From Pictodentalium vernedei (taxonomy: Eukaryota > Mollusca > Scaphopoda > Dentaliida > Dentaliidae), in assembly GCA_031216915.1 (NCBI GenBank), contig CM062295.1, positions 180,062,927-180,126,926 on the forward strand: a stretch of DNA of 64,000 nt, given 5' to 3'. Position numbers and translations under genes: made by a program. Shown one piece after another: positions 12,301 through 24,300 of this stretch. Each line of letters starts with the position of its first letter. Positions within the stretch are counted from its first letter, which is position 1. Below the pieces are notes generated by a model. That model ran no database searches. It saw nothing but the letters and a program-made list of their open reading frames with translations, and was not told the DNA's origin.

Positions 12301-15300
12301 AGTCTTACATGTAGGAGAAAAGTAGTCTTACATGTTTTTCCCATTACCCACAGTGTTAAAAAATGCTTTTTCAAAAAGTCCCAATGAAGTACCCCATGAT
12401 AAAACTGATAGCAAATTTTTTTGACCATTCCATTCTGTTGGTCCTAAGGAAGCTTCACACCAAATAAGAATTCTCAGTGTCATGTACTTTTGGAGATATG
12501 GGTGTTTTAATTTTTTTCTATTTTTAGCTACTAAGGTTCCCATGGGGCGACGGGAAAAAACATTTGGGCATAAATTAAGTACTTATGACCCAAAAAGCCC
12601 TTATATCAAATTTGGTTCAAATCTGCCTCTCGGTTTGAAAAATAGAAATTTTGGGAGTGGCAAAAATTCTTGCCCCTCCCATAACAACGACAAATATAGC
12701 CCCACAAACTTCTCATGAACAAATCTGAGTTTACACCTCAAAAGGAAGCTGCACACCTAATATCAAGTCTCTGCTACTGCTGGTTCATGAGAAGAAGATT
12801 TTTTAAGATTTAGGCACACTTTTTGGGTGTGGCCTTACCAAGGGGCGAGGCAACTTGATTTGAACAAAATCAAATTGCGATGTCATAACAAACTATTATC
12901 TCAGATATCAATTAAATTGGTTCAGCGGTTTGGGAGAAATGCAAACACCATGTTCATGGACGATGGACGACGATGGACGACAATGGACGGTGAGTGATCA
13001 CTATAGCTCTGCTGACTGAAAGTCAGGTGAGCTAATAAAACCACAGACCATAAAACCAAAGGACATTTGACTCTTTTATATGAATTTTTGGGTGAACGCA
13101 ATTATGAGAGCAGAGAGTTGCACGAAATTCACGTAGAAAAGTTATACGACAATACATTGCAGAATTCATAATATGACGTCACTGGAATGTGTCAATGTTC
13201 ATTTCGCTACAAATTTTTAATCCCTGTCTTGCCGGCTTTGGGATTTAATTCCATGGTATATACCTGTGGTATATACAGACCTTTTATGTGCTTTTTCCGA
13301 TAAGCATATCCTTTTATTTCAAAAATGGACAACAAAAAATGTTTCGATATAGCTGCATGTGCCCCTGAATTACTTTTGATGATGTCTGGGTGTTTTGGTG
13401 GGGGAGAAAAATTATCCCTGATGGAGGTGGGTGTGAGATGTGGAAATCACACCCTCGTAACAAGATATTTGGTTCAGACACCAGGCAAGACTCGTGTCTG
13501 GCGCAAATATCTTTCACCATCTCACGCCCACCCCCATTGGGGATAATAACAATCCTACCATCAAATTTCATACTCTAAAATGATCCAAGTTATACAGTGG
13601 CTTTATAAATTGATTGTTGTGATGTTACATAAAACTGTAATAAGGAATTACCATCTAATTTCCCTTTCTAGAAACTGATACTTACATTGTGATAACTGGT
13701 GCAACATAATCCAAATTGGCAACAAGGATTCCCATTTCAGATATAAGAACAGTAATAAGTAATGCCCTGAAAGGCTCTCCTTTCTTGGTTGTCACACTAA
13801 ATACACTTAGAAATGGTATAACATTGTCTTTTGCAATAGCTTGTAACAGTCTGGGGGCACCTGTAAAATGGAAGTCTAGAATGAGAGAAATGCACAGACA
13901 CTTTTATTCTCTGCACACTGATTTTGAAATATTCAAATCTGAGTTTGTAAATGTTTCCCATAATACAACTAGGAATTTATTCAATTCAATTTTGTTTGAC
14001 AGAGCTCAAGGAGCTCTGTCAAAGAAAATTGAATTGGTTAAATTCCTAGTTGTATTGTGAAAAAAAATGCTGCTTCAAATTTCAGTATTTTGACATCAGC
14101 ATACAGAGTGTTAACATTTAACAGTACTATTGCCTCTTTATCGAATGTAACCAGTCTTTCAATTTTGAAAATCGGAAGTGTGGTGTACTCTGCTCACTTC
14201 CATTTGAAGTAAGGTGTGTGGTGTCAGACCAACTTTAGTTCCCTACGTTTGAAAAATGTTGGAAAGAAATTCATACTGGAAGCTCCCTGGAAATTTTACA
14301 GTATTTATATTAATTAAAGAGCACATTTGTGTTGATAATTTGCATGGAGTAATTTTTTTCTGTGGGTCTGAAGTGGAGGATCACTGTGTATTTCAAGCAC
14401 AATTCATTACATTAAAGATGTATGTCTGCACATCAAGGGAGGATACTCTAAAACATTTGGCCTGCACAAACAATAAATAACAATAGAAAATCAATGTCAT
14501 CCAATCAAAAACAGGGATGAAATAGATACAATTTCATCAGTGACCTTATGTTGAATTATGTACAAACAGCGAGTGTTACTTTGCAATTTATTCTTCATTT
14601 TTTATTAATGAAAGTATCTTAAAATTGTATATTCAGCAAATAATACAGGTGAGAATATCTCATACTGCGCCACATATTGTAACAGTTAACATTTAATCCT
14701 TTCAAGAAGCATATTTTTATTTCTAACTTGGTTGAGCTGACAGGCGGTGTTCTTGACTCTTAAAAAATAAAAATTGCAGGAGCAATGGCCCAAAATCGAA
14801 AGACTGAACATAACAGCCATATCTGGCCAGCACTATTAACAAAACTTACAATTTTAATTTCATTATTTTTTTTATTTTTACCTTCACAATATAGCTTATG
14901 ACACTTCACTGTGTGCACTTGTTCCAATTAAGGGTTCATAATCTATGTATTGGAGAGAAAAATGAGACATACTTTCAGGAATTCAATCAATGTGACCCGA
15001 CATGATGAGCAATGGGACAATTAATAAAGTTTCTTCAACTAGTTTAATTGCACTGCTCTGAAGTATGCCCCACACCAAATAACATTAGTTGTATAGTTGT
15101 AAGGTATGGTTCATGGAATGAAAAGATGACTGAAACTTTTTTTATTTAAACAAATCAGGGAAGTTCTTCAGGAAAAAAAAACAATATTAGCGTCCAACCT
15201 GTCAACTCTCTCAATTGAACTGGGAGACTCCTTTTTGATGTCCAATCTCCTGGCCTCATAGTTCCATCCTATTTCCCCACTTTGAAATTTTTCAAAATAG

Positions 15301-18300
15301 TTATTTGGTAATCCATAATATTTTTCAGTATTTACGAACACTGAAATCCTGGATGTGTGAGATATTTTAAGTTTGTGTGACATATACTTAGTCAAAAAAG
15401 AAAGTATAATAAACTGTGAGGAGCAATTTTTTAGTATTATCGACTTTAATCCCAAACAAATTATTGTAAATTCATTTTTCAGGTTTAGCTGTATTAATTT
15501 GCAAAATTTCAAGTTCTTAGTGTTGCCAGCGTCACGTTAGGACGTCGCAATTTAGACATAAGGTGAAATGAAAAGTTCACACATGCAGTCAATAGCGTGT
15601 ATGTCCACCGTTTTCCTCTTGGATGGCAAGACATCGACATGGACCTGATAAGTCTCTGGATGTCACCCTGTGGTATTGCGTTCCACTCCTGCCTTAGAAC
15701 ATTATGTAAACACCTAACGTCTAAAGATGCTCAATTGGCGACAAATCTGGCAAAAGTGGGGGCCAGGGAAAAAGTTTGATGCTCTGCTCAAGAATGTCAC
15801 GACAGATATGTGCCACGTGACATCGGGCATTGTCTTGCTGGAATAACTGTAATCCGACATTAGCGCTGAACAACAGGACAGCAACAGCATTAAGAATTTC
15901 GTCCTTATATCACTGCCCATTCAGATTACCATCAATGAAGATCAACTGCGTTCGATGGTGCAAGGAAATTCCTGCCCAAACCATTACACTACGCCCGCTG
16001 AAACGGTCACATTTCCGCACACAAGCATCAGAAAACCATTCTCCTTGTTGGCGATACACTCTTGCCCTACCATAAGCGCACCGTAGACAAAATCATGATT
16101 CATCACTAAAAAGAACTGTGCTCCAACGCTTCTGAGTCCAGTGAACACGCTGACATATCCATTCCATTCTGATGGTATGATGACTTTGGGTAAGGATTGG
16201 TCCGTGGTATGGATGCCTACTGCAGATGCCATGTTCAGCGAGTCTGTTGCAGACAGTTAGTGCACTGATTCTATTGTTAGTTCTACCAGGAGTAATTGCT
16301 GCTGTCCTCATCGCCGGAAGGAAGCGATCCCGCAAGTGAGACGTCCTGTTGTGTTGGTCTTGTGCAGGGGACATAACTCTTGGTCAACCTGAATGCGGTC
16401 GGTCGGCAGTAGATCCAGAGGTTCTATACCTTCCAATGAGACAGTAAATAGTGGCCACAGTAACTCCGAACTCAGCAGCAAGCTGATCTGCAGATATCCC
16501 AGCCTCATGCATACCAATGACATGCAACCTCTGATTTTCGGTTAACCTTGGCATTTTTTAAAAGTCAGAAGACAAAAACTAGCATGTTTTCTCAATAACC
16601 CAGGCTCTCTAGCACAACATAACACAAAGAAAATCATGGGTCACCCATTCAATTTGACATTCTCGGGTCCACATGCTATTTTGAAATCTGTAGCAAAATT
16701 GTATACGGTTGGGTGGACAACAACAACATGTCATTAAACTCTTTGTATGACTTCTTCTCCACAATCATGCAACATTAGAACTATTATATTTCATCCTTTT
16801 TTGTATCTTGTCACATTTGTTTCCATTATACTTTCTTTTTTGACTCAGTATATTATCACTGATGTCATCTCAGACATGTTAACTCTCCCGGAATGCCCAG
16901 AAAAATCACGAATTTCAGTGTAGTTCCCGGACGGGAAACAGTTTGGGACCAAAAATCACGGCAAACAACAGTCAAATATTTCATTCAGGTTGTAACTTAT
17001 GAAAAACGTTCGGAGTCAAATCACATGCATTTCAAACTCTGGTAAAAACTCACAAAGCAGTAAAATATGGATTTAAGTTAAATTTATTTAAGAAAAGGGT
17101 ATTTTATAATATATATTTCAACTGTGTTCATGTTTATTTTTGGGTTTTTTTCTTTGGAGATTCGTGATCAATGTGCAAGTGTCGAAGTGAAAATAGGTGA
17201 CTTACTTTCAAAACATTGAAAACTCCACCTTCATTTAAATGCAGTTTTTGAAAATTAAAATATATGAAAAGGAATTAAATAATATATATTTATTTATTCC
17301 TTCATAGATTAGCTTTAATTCTCATCCCTTTTCCAAAATCCAAACGTAAACAACAACTTTTTAGCACAGTTTAAAAGTAGGTTAAAGTCGCTTAGAATGC
17401 CGAAAAATTATGACTGCATACTTAAACACAATGGACTTATTTTCTAACACTACATTTATTCTGTTGTGCTGACTACAGAACTGTTAACTGTTGGCCATCT
17501 GTACCCAGAAAATTTCGAATGGAATTAAAAAAAAATGTTTCAATGATGAAAAGAAAAGTTTTGTGTAGGTCACAAACATCCCACATGCATGAAGTTTGAT
17601 AACGATACTTTCTTAGTACTAATGTTCTTGAAGTAACTGAACATTAGGACATCTTTTCCTGTTAACATTTCCAGACTTGGAAAATTATTAGCTAAGTAGA
17701 CTTTCATATGAACAAACCACAGGTGGAGGTGCTCTGTGGGACAGTGTGGGTGGGTGGTGGTGGGGAGGGCTCATGAAGAAGAGGATCCCAGGGGGGGGGG
17801 GGTCAAATGAACAGTTATTTTATGATTTTTTAACATAGCATAAATGAATCAGCATAGATGACAATTAGTTCTGGATATGACCTGGTGTTAATAGTGGTCC
17901 ATGAGCTGAAAATTCACAAGTTTTTTCTTTTATTTTGTCGCGTGCGAACTTTTCCCTGAAATCCATCCCATTTCCCTGAAAATCACCCTCAGGTTCCCTG
18001 AAAGATTATTCTGGAGGTTAACATGTCTGTGTCATCTTCATTTTCTTCTTTCTTTGAATCAGGCTCTTGAGTATTTTTAAATTGAAACAAACTTACAAAC
18101 TGATCAACATATATGATTATTATATTTATTTATTTACTGGTGTTTAAGGTCACATGTTTATGCACAATGAGGCTTGGCAATTTCAGGAGAGCGATTTTTT
18201 AGCTCTCCTTACTGCCCTCCTGAAAGAATTAAGGAGAGCGAAAAATTGCCCTCCAAAATATTTTGGTCTGGGATGATTGAGATTACATGTATTATGCTAA

Positions 18301-21300
18301 CATTAAATTTTTGTTGTAAAGCAAAAATGTAATTTAACTTCGAAGTCACATAACATCACGTAATTTCATTTTGAAAGTGGTTTAGTGGTAAAAGGTAATG
18401 GCTGCAACCATACCCAAACACAGTTGCAATCATTTGAAGCAAAATGGGTCACAGCAATATTTTTTTTTCTGTCAGTTTCAAGTTCAACAACTGACATCAC
18501 AGTTTGAGGGGTAATTATTCAAGGAATATTGACACTATAATATACTACCATTACTACTATCCTGTCATTTGAAGCACTTGCACCAGGATGTGACTGTAGA
18601 TTCAAGCAGACCTGTTGTCCAAGAAAGTCATATGCCTACCATTACCACCTTCAACCCCCTTGGGGGGGCTGAAGGTGGTAGTGGTAGGCGTATGACTTTC
18701 TTGGACAACAGGTCTGGGTACACACACAGGTCTTGTCAAGTGTGTGTTCGGTTGTTGAGTGAGACATCTAGATGTCTAAGAGATTTCGCTTTACCTTAGT
18801 AAAGTTAATAAAATTATTGATGTAATAGTCTGTTGGTTTCAGTTTCAATGAGTTCGTTCAACTGGATACTTAAAATGCTGTGTAAAGCTAATTGCTCTCC
18901 TAAGCTGATTGAGGAGAGCGATTTTTTGCCCTCCTGCATTTTTCAGAATGCCAGGCCTGCACAATGGCTAATCGTGACCGATGATTATTATATACTTTAT
19001 AAACAACCACATTTCTATTGGCTGGATCTTAAACATGTGACTACTAAAAAATCCATGTTCACCGGGTTTCCAGTGAATATCATCTTTCTAAATGTAGCTT
19101 TTGGAAATCCCCTCTCTAGTTCTATGTCAATCGATGTAATCTATATAACATTGTTTATTTTTATGTTATTCTGCAGATGATAACTACTTTATTGTTAAAT
19201 AAAAGTATTTCTGGTTGATATAATTGAACTTTTAATTGACAAATAGAAGTTTGGTTATTTGGGGATGGTGTATATAATAAAACAGTTATGGACTTTTGTG
19301 ATGGTAAATATTGTGATATGAACCTAAATGAAAGTGTCAATGACACTGTAGCTCAACTTGACAAACATGAACTTGGTAAGTTATAAATGAAATGGCAAAA
19401 TTGAAGATCATTGGTATCAATGTTATTTGATGAAATTTCAACATAACTGCATTGTGTGTGCACAACGTCAGAGTAATCCATGTATTTTTAAATGTAAACT
19501 GTAAGACTGGCAAAAGGAAGAATGTTGATGTACAAATGCAGTATGTTCAGAGGTTATTGTAAATGGCAACTTTTTTTCACAGAAATGAATGCTAATCAAT
19601 AGCTCTTATCTAAAGGTCTTGCCTAATGGGCACACCAAGTTCAAAAACAATCCTATGATAAATGTGACCTGCAGGCCATGTCAAAGAATGTTGATGCACA
19701 AATCCAATAAATTCAAAGATTGTTGGTAACAGCAACAGTTTTTTGGTGGAAATGAAAAGAAAATCAATAGCTCCTATCTTTGTCACCCTGCATAAGCTTT
19801 CAAAGTTTCAAAACAACCTGATAATGAATGTGCCCTCGGAGGCATTCCAAAGGAAGATGTTTATGCACAAATGCCCTAAGTAGAAGATCATTGCTTGTGG
19901 CAATGTTTTTTTTTTATGGAAATTCATAAATATACCCTGCAGAGAGTGCAAAAGGGATAAGTTGATGCACAAATGCAGTAAGTTCAAAGGCTGGTGATAA
20001 CGACAATAATTTTTTATGGAAATGAAAAAAGAGCAATAGCTCACATATAGAGGTCACCCCGAACACACATACCAAGTTTCAAAGTGATCCGATCATAAAT
20101 GTGCCGTAAAGGGTGTGTTAAAGGGAAATATTGAGAACTGACTAAACAAAGTTCAAAGGTCAACAGCAACATTTTTTGACAGAAATGGAAGAAAATCGAC
20201 AGCCCCCATATAGATGTCACTCCACACAAGCACACTGAGTTTGCAAGCGATCCAATCATAAATGTGCCCTGCAGGGTGTGTCAAAGGGAAATATTGATGC
20301 TTAACTGCACTAAGTGTTTACTAAGTTCATCGAAGGTCATTGCCAGTGGCAACCTCCCATCTAGAGGTAACCCTAAACAAGCATACAAAGTTTCAAACCG
20401 ATCTGATCATAAATGTGCCCTTTATGGCATGCCAAAGGAATATATTGATGCCTGACTAAACTAAGTTCAAAGATCGTTGCCAGCGGCAACATATTTTGAC
20501 GGACGGAAATGGAAGAAAAATGATAGCTCCCATTTAGAGGTCACCCCCAAAAAGCATGCCAGGTTTCAAAGCAATCTGATCATAAATGTGCCCTGTAGGG
20601 TGTGCCAAAGGGAAATATTGAGGTCTGACTAAACTAAGTTCTAAGAACGTTGGCCGAGGAAACATTTTTGGACGGAAATTGAAGAAAATCGATAACTCCC
20701 ATCTAGAAGTCACCCTAAACAAGCATACCAGGTTTCAAAGCAATCCAATCATAAATGTGCCCTGTAGGGTGTGCCAAAGGGAAATATTGTGGTCTGACTA
20801 AACTAAGTTCTAAGAACGTTGGCCGCGGCAACATTTTTTGACGGAAATTGAAGAAAATACATAGCTCCCATCTAGAGGTCACCCCAAACCATACCAAGTT
20901 TCAAAGCAATCCAATCATAAATGTGTCCTGTAGGGTGTGCCAAAGGGAAATATTGAGGTTTGACTAAGTTCTAAGAACGTTTGCCGCGACAACATTTTTT
21001 GACGGAAATTGAAGAAAATCGACAGCTCCCATCTAGAGGTCGCCCCAAACAAGCATACCAAGTTTCAAAGAGATCTGATGATAAATGCGACCTGTGAGGT
21101 GTGCCAAAGGAAATTGTGGACGTACATACTAACATACTAACGTACGTACGTACGCCGACGGACGAGAAGTGATGGCAATAGCTCAGCTTGACTTTGTCAA
21201 GTTGAGCAAAAAACTTATATTGACCTCGCTAACGCCTTGGTCAATATAAGTTCTTAAGTTTAATATCACATAATATTCACCACCCCAAAAGTCCATAATT

Positions 21301-24300
21301 GTACAATATGTGATGCAAGATAGTTGATAAAAGTGATAATATATCGAAGATTTACTTTTATTTCTTATAAAATAATTAGCAGTATTTGATGATAAATCAC
21401 ATATTAATCAGGTGTGGCCAAAGAGTGCAGTAAAAAACGCAAACATTTCAGTCCATTTTTCCAATTGTGCAAAAAATAGTGTTGGCAGATGAAATGAATT
21501 CAATTGAGTTGTCATAATTTAGAATAAACTGGGAAAAATTCTGATTTAGAATTGTGTAAGTTGGGTTGTGAAAGGAATTCTATTTTTCTGAAATATATCT
21601 TTGAAAGCTTTAACCCTTTACCCAACGCCGACGATATCAAAATTTATTATTTTAAATATCATTTTTTAATTTTTTCAAAAAATTTCAACAAAACCATATC
21701 ATGTGACCACTCACTGGAATGTGCTCAATGAGCTCATTCCAATGAGGGGTCACATGATATGGTTTTGTTAAAATATTTTGAAAAATTTAATTTTTCAACT
21801 GCTCAGTTTGCATATTACGCAGGAAGATGTGGGCGATTCGTTAGATAAAGGGTTAACATAATAAATTATTGCTCATGTACTTGGATGCTTCTATCATAAG
21901 ACATTTTGTCTTGTGATGTAATTTTCATGATTCATTGAAAAATGAGATTATCCCCAATTTCCCACTTCAGATCTACTTCAGCCATGACCAACTACCTCCA
22001 TTCAATCACCTATCGATAAGCGTAGTTACATGGTTAAAGCTCAAGAGCTCGAACTAATGATGTCCATATTTGCATGCTTTTATTGACAAATGCTATTAAA
22101 ATTATTTGAATAAAATGAAATATAATGCATTAGGATGGGGTTGGGGTGGTATGAGTAAAATGTAAATTATTGATGTGCTTGTTGCATGCACAAATCTCCC
22201 TGACAAGTATGGAAATCTCCCCCAACAGCTTACCAAAACATCCCTGACAGTCAGTCATATTCAGGTGGGCTGACTGGCAACACAAGAGCAACCCAAAATA
22301 TTGGCTCATCCAACTTTTGGTGAAAATGATTGAGAAATGCTCTGGACAAAAATGTGTCCACTGACTGTATAATTTCTAAGTCAGACTGTACCATAACTCT
22401 GGTCAAGAAAATCCAATCAAACTCAAAACCACACTTGCACAGGTTCTCATGGTGGTTAACTCATGTGCCAATTTTGAAAAAAATCGCGACATCGACGCCG
22501 TAGCTGCGACGGGTGGTGCAATCTCACAAAATTCTAAGTTCATCAAGGGCCATAACTCCAAGAAAAATATTTGGAACAACACATGCATTGATCAGTGGCT
22601 AGACATCAATAAGATGCACTTACATGCAAAATATAGAGTCATTCTATCAAGTGTTTCAAAAGTTATTGAGTTCTGAAACTTGTTGGTCACAGACAGACCG
22701 ACCAACAGACAAACCGACAGACAGACCGACATTGCCACTTATTGAGCTGCTAGTCGCAGCTAAAAATTGGACAACAAATGGCTGAGAAACACTCCAGACA
22801 AAAATCAATCCGGATGGATGGACAGATGGATGACCGATGGACAACCCATTTACATAATACAACCATTTTTTCAAACAGGCATATAAAAAGTTTTAGCTGG
22901 ACCTAAAACTGTCTCCGAACATTTGAGTCTGAAAGGTGTAATTGTTAGTATTCAAGATACCTGTCAAACTCTGGAGACCTGCTCCCACTGTTGACAAGAA
23001 TGATCCAATCATCAGTACCCACTCGTGCGGCCAGGCCAGCTGCCCTATAATCATTTTTCCACCAATGCTTTTACCATACCTATAAAAATAAATAAAACTG
23101 ATGATAGTATAGTGGAACCCTGTTAAATGAAGAGTCAGTTAGCCACCGAAAATTATTCAATTTACAGTATTCAATTAAATGGGATTTGGTGACCTTTCCT
23201 GTATTTTAGAGATAAACTGAGCATTTATTCTATTATATCTTGTTTGACAGAGCTCATGGAGCTCTGTCAAACAAGATACAAAAGATTAAATGGCTGTACT
23301 GTATACAGTGAGGCCAAACAGATCTATAAACAAGGAGAATTCAGTGATTCTCAGAATAATTTCTCAATATATACTCGCCCAAAACAGAAAGTGTGCATTT
23401 CAGAAATTGATCAAACTCCAAAAAAATAATTTCGTAGGTGTAAAGAGTGTTAACCTGTTCATGAATAAGTTATATTGAACACAAAAACAGCTTTCCCCGT
23501 TAAAATTGCATTAACGTTAAATGACCTGCTGCACGTTTGTGAAAAGGCATGTTTTGCACGTGGAGAGTCTGAACATTCATGCAGCAGTGTGAATCCTTGG
23601 GTATTTAAACACTAAAGTAAGGCCTTCCTATCGTTCACATTCAAACTTGCACTGCTGTTAAAACGACTCCACATTAGCATGCCAAGATTGACAATGAATC
23701 AACGTCTCCTTGCCCTGGGTATGATTAGAGCTGGCAGAACACACAGAGAGGTTGCCCAGCATTTGAACTGACACCGTAACACTGTAGACAGGCTAGTCCA
23801 TCGACATGTACAACATGATGACGTTCGAGACCGACCCTGCTCCGGAAGACCCCGAGTTACCACCCCTGCACAAGATCGGTATATCTGTGTCGTCCATCTC
23901 CGGAACCAGCAACAAACGGCAACGACGACAGCCAGGAACATCCCTAACCTGAGACGGATACATCCTCAAACAGTAATCAACCAGCTGAGAGAATACGGCT
24001 TACGTCCTCGAAGACCTGCAATTCGTCCGATTTTGACGTTACGTCATCGTCGTGCTCGACTGCAGTGGTGTAGGCAATATCTCAAGCATCCCTTACACTG
24101 GTGGCGACGTGTTTTATTCACAGATGAATGTCGTTTCCATCTTTCATCATCAGATGGCTGCCAGAGAGTGTACAGACGTCGAAACGAACGCTATGCAGAT
24201 CCACGTGTCGTGGAGCGAAACCGTTATGGGGGAGGGTCTCTCATGGTGTGGGGTGGCATCACTGCCCGTAACAGAACTGAGCTGGTCATTATTGATGGCA

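Noticed and set aside
13716-14060. 114-codon plus-strand ORF
   Set aside because: It is the shadow of the KCC TM9 exon on the other strand and runs into the hairpin at 13962.
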